A stretch of DNA of 64,000 nucleotides from Prosapia bicincta (taxonomy: Eukaryota; Arthropoda; Insecta; Hemiptera; Cercopidae), in assembly GCA_036971475.1 (NCBI GenBank), contig JBAIZL010000001.1, positions 286,466,925-286,530,924 on the forward strand, written 5' to 3'. Under the pieces are notes generated by a model that was not told the DNA's origin, made no database searches, and saw only the letters and a program-made list of their open reading frames with translations. The translations under genes and the position numbers were made by a program. Of the stretch, positions 42,848-62,975 are shown one piece after another. Position 1 is the stretch's first letter; the number at the start of each line of letters is the position of its first letter.

Positions 42848-44968
42848 CACTTTAGGGAAAATATTTAAACCATTTTTTTCTAAGGTTAATTAATTATAAG
42901 TTAATTAATAAGCAAAATAAACAAACACACTATTTAATTTATATAGTGTTCTAACAAACAAATAACACAGAAAACAAGTATAAAACAAATATTTTTTTAC
43001 ATTTCTTGCTTGATAAAGCTGCTTAGAACGAGTTTCATCTTATACTAATGAATGAATCTTCCTCATTTAAAACGCCTTCTTCGATGGTTTTATATAACAT
43101 GACATAACTCGAGATAAACCAAAATAAATATACTGAATAACCGATTTAGTTAATTTACATAATCGAGTTATTCAATAATCCTCAGGTGAAAATATCATTA
43201 CCTTACTAAATATCAAGAGATAAATTCATTAAATATGACTTTACTATGAATTTTCACTTTATTTTTTATTAAAATTTTATGAGTACAAAATGTTTTTCCT
43301 ATTAATTATTAGAGACAGCATTATTGAATATTTGCCTGAGATATTGCATTACGTGATTATTAAAACGTTTTTAAACTGAATTGAAATAGAATAATTGCAA
43401 GATAAGAAGCGTTTTTGGAAACTTCCTCAAAGGAATTCCAAACATAGGTTACTCAATGTATTCGTGTGACAAACTGATGAGTTTATCGTATTCTTCAAGG
43501 GCGAGTTAATTATTGGAACAACGATCAAGCAATATGGTTAGAAGGATACACACACCGGAATTCTTGTGAATAAATGTTGGCAACTTTGCCAACATAATCA
43601 ACAGCATGACACGAAATTCGATTATAATGCAAATAGGCATTAAAGATCATACCTCTAAAAATAAGGAAATACAATTAAAAGAGAAAACTAGAACTGACTT
43701 AAAAAAAAGAACCCGAAATATAATTTTCAATACTAAAAAGCAAAAAAATAAAACGAAAATATAATTTATCATAAGCTTATCGTCCATAAAATTTTGAAGT
43801 CTGCGCTACAATCATGCCTGCTATTTGGTAACCTATCATATCTGTTCCAAACATTTCCGAAACAATCAACTTTTTGATTGCTTGGTTTCCCATCACTAAT
43901 TATAGCAGACCATAGTCTTCTCATGAAACAAAAATTTCGTGTATTCGATATTATGAGACTATGTAGGACGGTAATTGATCTTTGTTCTTGGCAAAGATCA
44001 TACACTATGTGATTGCACATTTTTCGTTCAGATATACAGATTGCGGAAAATTCAACCTTTTTTGATTTACACGGATTGTGATTACTGTAGATGCTTACAA
44101 CTATAAGAGATCATATCTCCATAATACTTTTGGATCATAAATTTAATAAATTTCTTAAACTGTATCTATGAAATAAGTGTATGGATGAAATGAATGAATA
44201 GCTTGTGTGTATATCATAATCCACATGCCAAAAAGATCAAACATCATGTAAAATCCCATTAATTGTTACGTTTAGTATGATAAATATTAGTTCAAGTATG
44301 AAATTCGGCGCCGACTTTAAAATTTTGTGAGTAATTAGGTTATGATAAATTGTGTTTTCGTTATTAGAAAATTATTTTTTAACTTTTTAGTAAGTAAAAA
44401 CTATATTTCGGGTTCTATTTTTAAAGTCGTTTCTGTTTTTTTTCAAATTTCCGTCTAAGATCAATATATTTTATTGAAATTGTAAGCATTATTTGTAAGC
44501 AAATATGGAAATTAAATTGAATTTCTTTTAAAGAAGCCATTTTTATCGACAAAGAAGAAAATATAATTTTTAAAATTCACCAGTACAATAAATGGGGATA
44601 GAATTATATTTCAAATAAATTCAATGAGTAGAAAGTTTTCTCAAATATTTATTTGCTTTGCTTTTGTTTCAATGCGACAAAAATAAGTGAAATAAACGCA
44701 TTATTTCTCTCTAACAGAATTGAGAGTAAGCACTGTGGCGCTATTTATTAGGAAAAAGCGGGACCACTTCCACTGGATAAAGCTTTATACACAATTCTAC
44801 TTAAATTAAAGTTAATTGTACTTAAAGCTGGATGACCATTTATTTTCCGTTTTTTTTCAAAATAAAATTAATTACATTAAAATGTTTAATTAGAAAAATT
44901 ACTGTAGTACATAATTTAAAAAATTATAACAATTTTAAATAAAAGAAATGCTTTTGTTTATTAAAATG

Positions 44969-44970
<2 letters not shown>
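42848..44970. other. AT-rich sequence, no gene seen
   Basis: A minus-strand 83-codon frame at 44020-43769 has no recognisable motif. Nothing else stands out. Confidence 0.5.

Positions 44971-45045
<75 letters not shown>
44971..45045. repeat. (TA)n microsatellite
   Basis: A 75-base TA tract bordering the palindrome that follows. Confidence 0.97.
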
Positions 45046-45049
<4 letters not shown>

Positions 45050-45074
45050 TCGCAATATGTATTCTTGTGTATTA

Positions 45075-45146
45075 ATAAAGAACTAAGTCAAAATACAAAT
45101 ACAAGAATTATAATTCTTGTATTTGTATTTTGACTTAGTTCTTTAT
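45075..45146. repeat. Perfect 72-bp palindrome
   Basis: The left arm (45075-45110) and right arm (45111-45146) are exact reverse complements of 36 bases with no spacer. The centre is ACAAGAATTATAATTCTTGT. The inner part, CAAATACAAGAAT, matches the terminal block of the PLE arms at 36.5 and 38.5 kb. TA tracts lie on both sides. Confidence 0.97.
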
Positions 45147-45155
45147 ATATATGAT

Positions 45156-45160
<5 letters not shown>

Positions 45161-45203
<43 letters not shown>
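45161..45203. repeat. (TA)n microsatellite
   Basis: A 43-base TA tract closing the palindrome region. Confidence 0.97.
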
Positions 45204-45205
<2 letters not shown>

Positions 45206-45867
45206 TCGGAAAGAAACATCGGAAAAATCTTCATCTTTTAAATAATGTTTATGAAAAATGTAATTATTGAATTTATTGTGTTTCAGCTCAACAATAGAAA
45301 TATTTTACACTTACATAAAATTACTGGATGCAGAGATGAATACAGTCTACGTCTGGAACAAATGTCAACTTGTATCACTTCAAACAAAATTACCACGACC
45401 CCACAAAAGTCCATTTCTTTTTTAAATTCGAATCTCTGGTGCTACCCTAACAGTCTTGAAATTTCAACGTTGAAAGGACGTGATTCATCCCAACCCTCCC
45501 TGCTACGTCCATCCTTTTGACCGTTCCCCTGGATATGTCCCCTTTAGAGCTACCCGCTTTTATTTATTTGGAAAGTTACACTGATTTAGTTTTTATATCC
45601 TTAAGGCGTCTTATTATAGAAATGCTATTTGATAAAAAAAAGTAATAGTTTTACGCCAAATGTTCGCAAAATTGATGACCTGAGGGGAAAATACCATGTG
45701 TTCGCCGTGAGGGAGGGTTGGGAAACTTTAATTTGAAAATAAATAGTATCAGGGTCGTTTGGTGTAATGAGCAACATCTGGAGGGTTGTACTATGTTTCT
45801 GGTTAAGTGGAAAGTTAACAAAACTGTATGTCTAATTACCATTTTAATGTGCTCGGTGAGTTTATAA

Positions 45868-45870
<3 letters not shown>
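45204..45870. other. No supported gene
   Basis: A plus-strand 91-codon frame at 45245-45520 (starting MFMKNVIIEFIVFQLNNRNI) has no recognisable domain. The sequence is slightly GC-richer than its surroundings. Confidence 0.4.
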
Positions 45871-51644
<5,774 letters not shown>

Positions 51645-52440
51645 TACGCTATTCCATGATTGAATGATTACAATATTACGCTATTCAACCTTTCAATAAT
51701 TGTAATATTACTTTATTCTATGTTTCACAAATTACAATATTCCATTACTTCATCTTTCAATAATTACAATAATAACTTATTCCATGTTAAACAAATACTA
51801 TATTACTCTATTCCACCTTTCAATAATCACAATATTACTTTATTCCATTTTTCACGAGATATAATATTCCAGTATTCCGTCTTTCAATAATTACAATGCC
51901 ACGTTATTCCGTGTGTCAATAATTACAATAATACATTATTCCATGTTTCATAGATTACAATATTACCTTCTTTCATCTTTCAATAACTACAATCTTATTT
52001 TAATAAATTTTTGACAAATTATAATATTTCAATATTCCATATTTCAATAAATACAATATTTTGTTATTCCATCTGTCAATAATTACAATATTACGTCATT
52101 CCGTTTCTCAATAGTTACAATATTACGTTATTCCATTTGTCAATAATTACAATATTACGTAATTCGGTTTCTCAATAGTTACAATATTACGTTATTCTAT
52201 CTTTCGATATTTACAATATTACATTTTTCCGTCTGTCAATAATTACAATATTATATTATTCCGTTTTTCAATAACTACAATATTAGGTTATACCATCTTT
52301 CAATAATTTCAATATTACGTTATTACGTGTTTCATTATTTAAAATATTACATTATTCCATCAATATTACAGTATTATGTAATTCCATGTTTCAATAATTA
52401 CAAAACTACATTATTCCATCCTTCAGTAATTAAAATTTTC
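51645..52440. repeat. Degenerate 32-bp minisatellite, about 25 copies
   Basis: Units resemble TCAATAATTACAATATTACG followed by TTATTCCATCTT, with period near 32 and many substitutions and small indels. The units between about 52060 and 52260 are the most alike. A 76-codon frame through the array is an artefact. Confidence 0.92.
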
Positions 52441-53136
52441 CCATATTTCATTTTCAACAGCTACTACTAGTATAAGCATGCGCACAGTAGGTGTCGTGTC
52501 ATCCACACAACACAAGTAGGAGAACTTCTAACAAAGTGACAAATATTTTCGACAAAGCATGACTAAACTAGACGGATCTAGGCCGAAAGGTAATGTTGGA
52601 CAAATACATACTGCCATGGGCTATCTTTTTTGCTTTATCCGCTCCTAAAACTTACTTTGACCCTCCCTTACCTATCAGATCTGTGAGTTCTACATTAAAA
52701 CTATGTGGTTTCTATGTATGCACAGTAACATAAGGATTCTATCAGAACGTATTTAAAACCATAAAAATTGATACTTTGGTACACTGTATAAATGTAGTAG
52801 GCCTACTTGTTTTTAATAAGAGGATTATAAACGCTGATGATTTAGCAACTGTCGGTGAAATCCCCCCCCCCCCAGTGGGTGTTGTTTGTAAGCTTGCACA
52901 TGTAAATTGATACGTTTGACCATAGGCCTACACTGAGACGAGTCTTATGAGCTATGCATTCACATGACTGGCTATTCTCTAACATATTTCAATATATGCG
53001 ATTCTTTTAAATTGTTCAAGTGAAACATTAAGAAGGAATTTAAAATTATAAAAATATTGAGCACCTATGGTGTAATTTTTTATTTTAAATAAATAAAACT
53101 TCTTGACCACAAAAACTATTTAAGTCCTAATTTCGG
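52441..53136. other. No gene seen
   Basis: It contains a C-run at 52862-52873 and two TAGGCCTA octamers (52798, 52923). A weak box-hairpin-GAAA candidate (CTGATGA to GAAA, near 52833-52860) has a mismatched stem. Confidence 0.45.
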
Positions 53137-53138
53137 AC

Positions 53139-53228
53139 AAATTATTACAAGAACAATTATAATTATAATTATTCTTGTAATAATTTCCAACTAAAGATGA
53201 TTGCTTTGTAAACGAAAAGAACATTAGG
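53139..53228 (+). repeat. 48-bp palindrome joined to a hammerhead-like motif
   Basis: The segment 53139-53186 is a palindrome with one mismatched pair, centred on ATAATT and containing ACAAGAA/ATTCTTGT. Directly after it, CTAAAGA, T, GATTGC, TTT, GTAAAC, GAAAAG at 53191-53219 repeats the motif order of the loci at 60.0 and 60.95 kb. The second half of the stem has decayed (GTAAAC for GCAATC). Confidence 0.7.
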
Positions 53229-53736
53229 ATTTAAATCAAACGTTTTTGTAGTTAAATGGTTTTATTTACTGTATTTGAAATAAAACATTAAACATTATAT
53301 ATTTTTTCAATCTATAAATTTAAGATATTTTTAATAGTAAACAAATAGTAATCCAAATTTGTTTAACTGTCAACTAAGTAGTGTAGAACATTTAATCTTG
53401 TTTTATAAAGTTGGTGTCTTTTTTGTTAGGGATCTCTTATTTTACTTTTCAAATGTTTATCATTAGTAAATTTACAAAACATTTGGTTATTCCAAAGAAT
53501 AATTACATCAAGTGAGAGGACAATAACCTATTACATTAATTGACATCATGAGTTATTTAATAAAATTAGTAGGTATTTATGAAGTAACGAAATTATTGTA
53601 TTACTTACATAATATACAAATTATTTTTTTATTTAACAGAAACCTTTTGTATCCTGTTAAACACATTATTTACCCTTTTCTTTGCAGATATAGGACACTA
53701 TGTTTATATAAACCATGCCTACGTTTCCCGTATCCA
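53229..53736. other. AT-rich sequence, no gene seen
   Basis: One 69-codon frame without recognisable content. Confidence 0.45.
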
Positions 53737-53868
53737 TTACGTGCTACTAGGTTATAACACGTGTTACGAGCTGGGTTAATCTGCATTTCACATATACAGT
53801 AATGGGTTATGTAATGTGGGTCTTTCTCCAACACGATGCGGTAGGTAATCGATTTATCGAGACTTAAT
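53737..53868 (+). repeat. Dispersed repeat with GGTAGGTAATCGATT block, copy 1
   Basis: GTTACGAGCTGG, GGGTTATGTAATGTGG and GCGGTAGGTAATCGATTTAT occur in the same order 1.13 kb downstream at 54872-54999. The class is unknown. Confidence 0.75.
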
Positions 53869-53953
53869 TTAGAGTGGCAATGTAGAGTAAGGAGGCATGG
53901 CATCGTGTTGGGAACGTAACTAGTACACTTTTAGAAACACTGATGCGGATTTT

Positions 53954-54233
<280 letters not shown>

Positions 54234-54237
<4 letters not shown>

Positions 54238-54871
54238 GTCTCAATTACTCTCACTTCCTCTATCTTTCCCACACAGAATGACAAAGACACGCGCGCGCGT
54301 GCGAATGCGCTCCGGCTCTCCTAAACCCCACACTCAAAGATAAGCTCGTCTCTCCTTTTATGTGTTGTATAGTAAACCTACTCACCTAAACCCCATACTC
54401 ACATCCACATCTACTCATCCGAACAAAAACACTAACCCTGATTTGAAACGAAAAGTACGATGGTGGATTAGTGGAGCTACAAACACTAAACGGGTTTAAT
54501 AATAAAACCAGCATGCATGTTTACTTCATTATATTTTAACACATATTTGCGTTGAATTTTACATTTGAGTTATCAAATTAACAAGTTATTTATATGAATG
54601 TTGCAAAATTTAAAGTCCCAAATTTAAATCCGATTACTTGGATAAAATTTTGGAATCGTCAATTTAAATGCCTGTAAAAATGTGAATATTTTGTAGATTT
54701 GCAATTAGAGATATTAGTTTTCAGAATTAATTTCATAGACCTTCAGTAATAGTTTTAATCAATTTTCTTATCGTTTACTAATTTTGGAAGTGGGTCATTA
54801 CATGTTTTTTTTTCAAATTGATTTATTCTTTAAACAAAAACAAGCAACTAGCCCATGTTAAGCAGTTTATA
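54234..54871. other. AT-rich sequence, no gene seen
   Basis: A GCGCGCGC run at about 54291-54299 is the only feature of note. Confidence 0.45.
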
Positions 54872-54999
54872 AACTCGCGTGCATTATCGCACCGGTTACA
54901 AGCTGGAGGCTTCACCAGAATGTCACATTTACGCTAATAGGTTATGCCATGTGGCTCTTTCCCTGACAGGATGTGGTAGGTAATCGATTAATCGACACT
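54872..54999 (+). repeat. Dispersed repeat with GGTAGGTAATCGATT block, copy 2
   Basis: GTTACAAGCTGG, GGTTATGCCATGTGG and GTGGTAGGTAATCGATTAAT align with copy 1. Copies are in direct orientation. Confidence 0.75.
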
Positions 55000-55090
55000 T
55001 GATGAACAATTTATTCCGGGAAATTAGATCACTAGTGGATTCTAAACACAGAAAAAGGAAGAAGTAATTTGTGAAATTTGAATGAAATAA

Positions 55091-55295
55091 AAGAACACTT
55101 GTAACAATATTACACTTGCCTATAGTAGCGCCTTTATAATTGTTGAAGACGGCCGTTTCGGAAGACGGGTCCCATTGTCAACTCACTCCGTAACTCAGAC
55201 TATTTGAGATACGGTATTCCCGAGACGACTGTCCTCAACAATTATAAAATAAGTGTTACTATGGGCAAGTGTAACATATTTACAAGTGTTTTTAG
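55091..55295. mobile_element. MITE copy C of the ACACTTGTA family
   Basis: The left end AGAACACTTGTAACAATATT and right end ACATATTTACAAGTGTTTTT are inverted. The inner blocks match copy A, including GTTGAAGACGGCCGTTTCGG and TCCCATTGTCAACTCA. It is the shortest of the three. The ATTCCATCTTC block outside the right end is shared with the outside of copy A. Confidence 0.8.
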
Positions 55296-57803
<2,508 letters not shown>

Positions 57804-57806
<3 letters not shown>

Positions 57807-59864
57807 ATTTCTTATTTTTTTTTTTCTTAAGCATTAAAATCACTTTTCATATTTAACTTTGCCAAGGTAAATAAAACGTCTATGCATCTCGAAGAATCAG
57901 TGTGTCTGTAGAATTTCCTTTCTTCCCCTCTCAACAGCATATTCATATGCAGTAGTATTCAGCGCTTCCCGCCTGAAAAATAATGTCTACATTTAATAAC
58001 ACGCAGTAAATATTCATTTTATTCTACAATAATAATTTACGTTCTCTCAGCACATTATCCGAGCTACTTACCTGCCCTTTTTGGCAGTTTGTAATGAAAA
58101 ATAGCTCAATTTCATTCGAGGAATTGTAATTTATTTGTCAGCATACACCCATTATCTAAAATATTATTAGTGGGAACATGAACCTAAACTTTTTTTTAAA
58201 CAAGTTACTTTTCCATTTACGTCTTCATTTTATACAATAATATTTTATAGTTTTATTCGAAACGTAGTTTTATGCAACCGTAAAAACTTGTATTGTTATT
58301 TTAATATAAATTCCATTCCTCGTACGTTATCGTATGAGTATTTCACACTTTCTGTTTAAATGAAGTTCCCTAATTGAACATTAATAACGATACGCACAAA
58401 AACAATAATATTAAAGCTGAACATTGCCAGCAATAAGGTTACCAATGGAGAGGTTGAATCTTATAATATCAGAAACATATAGAAATATTTTAACATCATT
58501 TGGAATCTAGAAATAATTAATGCAGCAACAGGCAAAAGCAAAATGTCTGGTGAAAGTGAAAACATTTGCAACGACAGACACAAGCTAATGAAAACGCTAT
58601 ACTAAAAATCCTGAAAATATTTCAATTGCCAGAAGCAAAGAAACGGAAAAATAACTCCCTTTTGGATATGGAAATATTATGAACAATATCCATAGGAAAC
58701 AAAATCTTATAAGAAAATTTGAAATATTACCAAAGCAGTCAAAAGCAAAAACATAATGCCTTGTGAAACGTGAAACATACTAATTAAGCATAAGTTTAAT
58801 CAGTTGAAACTAGTGATAGAATATGTTAACATTTATTAAAGAAACTTGCTTTTCCTGCCTCGGAAGAGGAATGACCGGAATCAAGAGTATGTCTTCAATG
58901 GTGTTTTTCACCGAATATGCCAACATGGACAGTGAATAGGTCTCACATTTTTTTTTCCTTTCTTATATTACTAGAGTAATTATTTGAACAATATTTAGTA
59001 ATGATATCCAACAATAGAAATTTGTTTTGTCACAATGAGTATTACGTAAACCTAATTTTCTCTTATTTAAAATGGTATTTCACAATCACACTTCATTATA
59101 ATAATGTTTTAAAAAGACATTTCTCCAATCTTGACTACTAGAGATTGGTACACCTGCCTTATGTCAGGTTACAACCCATTTGGGCCAGAGATATGCCATG
59201 TAAAATAACTTGCAGTAACTGTGGTGTGATATTTTATTATAAATAAATAAAACCTAAACTTTATTTAATGTCTGTTAATAATTATGTAGTGTGTTTAAGG
59301 TTAATCACATCCTAATTCATACCTCAATTCAAGTTTATTAATTTAATACAAGCCATAATTTACAAATGGACATGAAATTGACTACGATATTAAAGATGTT
59401 TACATAATGAAAGAGATTGGAAAAAGAGGAGTTTTCCAGAAAGTTATATATAAAAAACAAGGACGAAATCCAGTGAATAAAATAACAGAATTAAATGAAT
59501 TTCCATCCGTATTGAATTTTTAGTAAGGAAAATATAAGTGAAAGTTAACAATATTTTATGTTTTTGGTCACACTTAGGTTTTTGATACACACCATTATTG
59601 TATGTATCATAATGATTGGAGCCCTTTAATATTTAAAAGTTGCATTTGTTATAATTAATTTTGTAAGAATTTGGACATCTATTTGTATTTTGTATACATT
59701 ATTTTGATCAAAACTTGACGTGTCTATTAGTGAAATTCGACTTGTAAATGCTAATATTTACTAAGAGTAAGGAAATATTTGATTTTAACGATATTATAAG
59801 TATTATTTATGAATGTTAAAAACTGTAAATTATGGCTTAATATTAAAAATAATAAACTTTTAGC
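57804..59864. other. AT-rich sequence, no gene seen
   Basis: It includes the second copy of the ATGACCGGAATCA block (58871-58928). There are no frames above 60 codons. Confidence 0.5.
58871..58928 (+). repeat. Short dispersed repeat, ATGACCGGAATCA block
   Basis: ATGACCGGAATCAAGAGTAT then a GTTTTTC and ATATGCCAACAT segment aligns with 11541-11590. It is too short to classify. Confidence 0.5.
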
Positions 59865-59899
59865 TCTTGAAAAGGATTTTCGGATATAAAATCGAAACG
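59865..59899 (+). ncRNA. Hammerhead-like motif with 6-bp stem
   Basis: The stem GATTTT and AAAATC encloses CGGATAT and is followed directly by GAAACG, as in the PLE copies. The upstream box is corrupted (TTGAAAAG where CTGANGAT is expected). AATAAA lies just upstream. Confidence 0.35.
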
Positions 59900-60000
59900 T
59901 AGAGTCTATTTGTATTAGCGTGAATTAGTATGTGATCTGTCATTAACTTTAAACACATGAAATAAAATCTCTCAAATCACACAAACATTTTATTTATGCC

Positions 60001-60045
60001 CTGATGTACACTTCCATTGCAAAGCAATCATCTTTAGTGGAAATT
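60001..60045 (-). ncRNA. Hammerhead-like motif of the GATTGC family
   Basis: Minus strand: CTAAAGA, T, GATTGC, TTT, GCAATG, GAAG. The stem is 5 of 6 pairs and GAAA has become GAAG. The preceding AATTTCC matches the 53.2-kb locus. Confidence 0.45.
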
Positions 60046-60247
60046 ACTAATTCTTTACTTAATAATTCCATTTCTAATCGAATAAACATTAGATCGGTTT
60101 CACTTTTAACCAAAACTGTTTTTTTTTCTTAGCTTATTAAATCTATCAAATTCATTTTCAACAACTCATTTAATTTTCTTTCTAATTTATTTTATTTTTT
60201 TCATATATTTATTTTCATTGCCTGTGTAAACTTTATTAGATAAAACT

Positions 60248-60557
60248 GTAATTATGAGTTTTAGCGGCCACCTGAATTGTTCAAAACCGATATGCACAAG
60301 AATTGTTTTTAAAATTATACTTGGAAAGTTATTTTTATCATTTTAAAGTTGGGTAGAAAAATCGGTGCTGAGCTTCAAGTTGTGCATCGGCCCCGGAGAA
60401 TACAGTGACGTCACGCATACCTTACCTATGGACCTAATTAACTAAATTAAAACAAATTTGAGTAAAAGTTTTCAAAATCTAGTGCATATCGTCCTATTTT
60501 GTGGTTTTAAACAATTTTCAATATATATCACAAGTGGGCGCTAAAACTCATAATTAC
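60248..60557. mobile_element. 310-bp MITE with a CRE palindrome at its centre
   Basis: The left end GTAATTATGAGTTTTAGCGG and the right end, read on the minus strand, GTAATTATGAGTTTTAGCGC match for about 20 bases. Further blocks (CAATTTTC/GAATTG-type, AAAACC, GATATGCAC) pair more loosely inward. At 60405-60414 lies GTGACGTCAC, almost exactly at the centre. There is no coding capacity; superfamily and target duplication are not resolved. Confidence 0.75.
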
Positions 60558-60936
60558 CGAATAATCCCAATTCTCTATATATTTATTTCAAAAGGTTAAA
60601 TATAATTTATATTGTTCTAGTTCAACGTCCTTTAATTTACTATAAAAATTTTTTTTGGTAAACTTAACCGTTTATTTTTTCCAAACTGTAAAACCTTATC
60701 CATTGTGGAATAGTTTACTTTTATTCCTTAAATGAGTTTACCAGTTAAATTCTTCTTTTTACACATATTAAGAAAGTATATATCAGCGGTTAATAATTTA
60801 ACTTTTGGAACCTATTATGCTCTTTTGACCAAAAGGTCATGGCAACAATAACTTTGTACAACTGTGGTGAAATTTTGTATTATAAATAAATAAATCTCTT
60901 AAACTAAAAAAAAACTTTTATTTGTTTCCTTGCGTA

Positions 60937-61000
60937 CATTTTGATTGCACAGCAATCATCTTCAGAGGCAATTGCTACAAGACTAATTCAAATTAGTCTT
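60937..61000 (-). ncRNA. Hammerhead-like motif joined to a 22-bp palindrome
   Basis: The palindrome AAGACTAATT-CA-AATTAGTCTT is at 60979-61000. Next on the minus strand come TTGCCT, CTGAAGA (60965-60959), T, GATTGC, TGT, GCAATC and AAAATG. The stem is a perfect 6 bp; the core G of GAAA is A. GTACGCAAGG follows, and GCAA there can pair with TTGC upstream as a partial stem I. Confidence 0.55.
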
Positions 61001-61884
61001 AAGTTCTGGCATTTTCTCTGAAAATCGAAATGTGCCTACATAAGGACGTAAATAACAATTTTCTGTATTTTATTTATTTGTATCATGCATATGTTTAAGT
61101 GTTCCTGGTGGTAGAATACTGATCAAACTCGTATCCTCATTTTCTGCTACAACCGCAAAAATCAGTATTTTAGATTTATTAAAATTGTTTCAGCCTAACT
61201 ATGTTATAAAGGCAAAATACTAGTTATTTAAGTACATCCTAGTTATAAAAAACACGCAATCTGTAAAATATTAGCGTTTAGCTATACAAAAGTGATTATT
61301 TGTTCTTGTCTAAAAGTAGTCTCCGTACTTCATTTAAAGTCTCGATTTTGTGTTTGTTCATTAAAATTTATATAATTATCTTTATTTATTACTAATTAAA
61401 TAATTTTCAGTAAATCAACTATTAAAAATTGTTGATTTTAATTAAGTTCAATTAATGTTCGGTATGAAAACGAAAGGAAATATAATTTCAACCATTAATG
61501 TATTTTTACTTCCCCTGTTAATCCTTGATCTATCGGTATAATTTCCTTCTCTTATGATATTCACTTTCTTCTAAAATGCTTCAGGAAAACACTCCAATAA
61601 CTTCATAGCTAAAGGTATTAAAGAAGCAGAACAGCAGCTCTTACGAGATAAGTACGAGATAAAATTACATTTGCTTTATATTTAGTTTAAATTACAATTA
61701 GATGCAGTTTTGTGTATAATCAGGTTAATGTTTAACCTAATATTAAACTGACACTTTATTTAAATCACTTTAAACGAGACACTTTATAGAAGATTAGTTT
61801 ATCGACACATAAAGTAATAGCATTAGACTTCACCGTGTTGCGCGTATGTAATCTAGTTAGGGCCGTTTGTAGCACGAGAAATAG
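61001..61884. other. AT-rich sequence, no gene seen
   Basis: Nothing recognisable is present up to the promoter-like segment. Confidence 0.5.
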
Positions 61885-61970
61885 GTTAGCGTACGTCATC
61901 TCTCAGTTGTTTTCCTTAAATGACGTCATTTCAATATAAAGGCCAGTTTTTCTGTAGGACAATATGCTTA
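61885..61970 (+). promoter_or_regulatory. Promoter-like segment: CRE palindrome and TATA box
   Basis: AAATGACGTCATTT (61918-61931) is a perfect 14-bp palindrome with a full CRE core. TATAAA follows at 61935-61940, and an ACGTCAT half-site is at about 61896. A start site about 30 bases after TATAAA would fall near 61965. The frame that begins at 61964 is only 60 codons and has no recognisable content, so the target, if any, is unknown. It could be a transposon's own promoter. Confidence 0.35.
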
Positions 61971-62176
61971 ATAAACTAGTCAATTCAATATATTATATTC
62001 ATTTTACCTTATTTAATGCTCTTAGCCAACCTGAAATTGATGTACAAAATATTTGTAAATTACATCATAGAAAACTAGTACAATCAACTACAAAAATTAG
62101 AAAATGCATAGCATTCGAATTATTTCAGCAAAAAGTAACACCGTAAAACTCACCAAATTAGTCAGAAACATACAGC

Positions 62177-62247
<71 letters not shown>

Positions 62248-62265
62248 CGTGTGTGTGCGTGTGTT
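62177..62265. repeat. (TATA)-(TG)n microsatellite
   Basis: ATATATATG leads into about 85 bases of TG with GCGTGCGTG interruptions near the end. Confidence 0.96.
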
Positions 62266-62970
62266 GTCTTAACTTTATTTTATTAATACGTTTGGCAAAA
62301 AAAGTCATTTACGTAAAATTCCAATACAGTAAAAGGGTCAGTTTTAATTACTGTATGTATGTTGTGAATATGAGAAATAAACCATATCTTTTTACCTTCC
62401 ATATATTTTTTTTACCTTCTGAGCTAAGACCTTAGCATTTTAAAAAAGATTCGGCCCGAAATTTGGGTCGATTGCTAAAACCATTTGAAAATACATCTTC
62501 TAATTCTTTGTTTTTTTATTTCTTCATTAAAGAACTTTCATCTCCATTTTTAAGCACTGACAAGAAGCTTAAAAGTCTACGTTGTCTTTTTTAATTGCCT
62601 GAAATCGTGAATTATCCAACACTGTCGACCTCGGTTAACTGTTTATCCATAACGCCTTTATGTGATTGATCTGTATCTAGTTAATCTGCTAACGATAAAA
62701 CAGCAAGTTTTCTTTTATAAGCCATGGTAAAAGACTAAACCCACTCAAACAAAACAACGGACCGATCCGAAACAAAAACACGCTAACTGACAAATCAAAA
62801 CGAATAGCGACAGTCGGGCTCCCCCCCCCCTCCTCCGCGAATAACTACAACAAACTATACCACTGAGATGGTGGCACATCATCCAAATATTGTTTGAGTT
62901 GCGCTTGCACTAGGTTTGCAGACGGAAGGCCACATGTAGACAGAATCTTTATTTTAGAATAAAGTACGTT
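62266..62970. other. No gene seen
   Basis: AT-rich; a C-run of about ten lies at 62822-62831. Confidence 0.5.
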
Positions 62971-62975
62971 AACGT

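Noticed and set aside
51660..51890. 76-codon frame as a gene
   Set aside because: It lies wholly inside the 32-bp minisatellite and follows its period.
52833..52862. CTGATGA...GAAA with 16 bases between
   Set aside because: The would-be stem has an A-C mismatch and relies mostly on G-U pairs; too weak to list as a feature.
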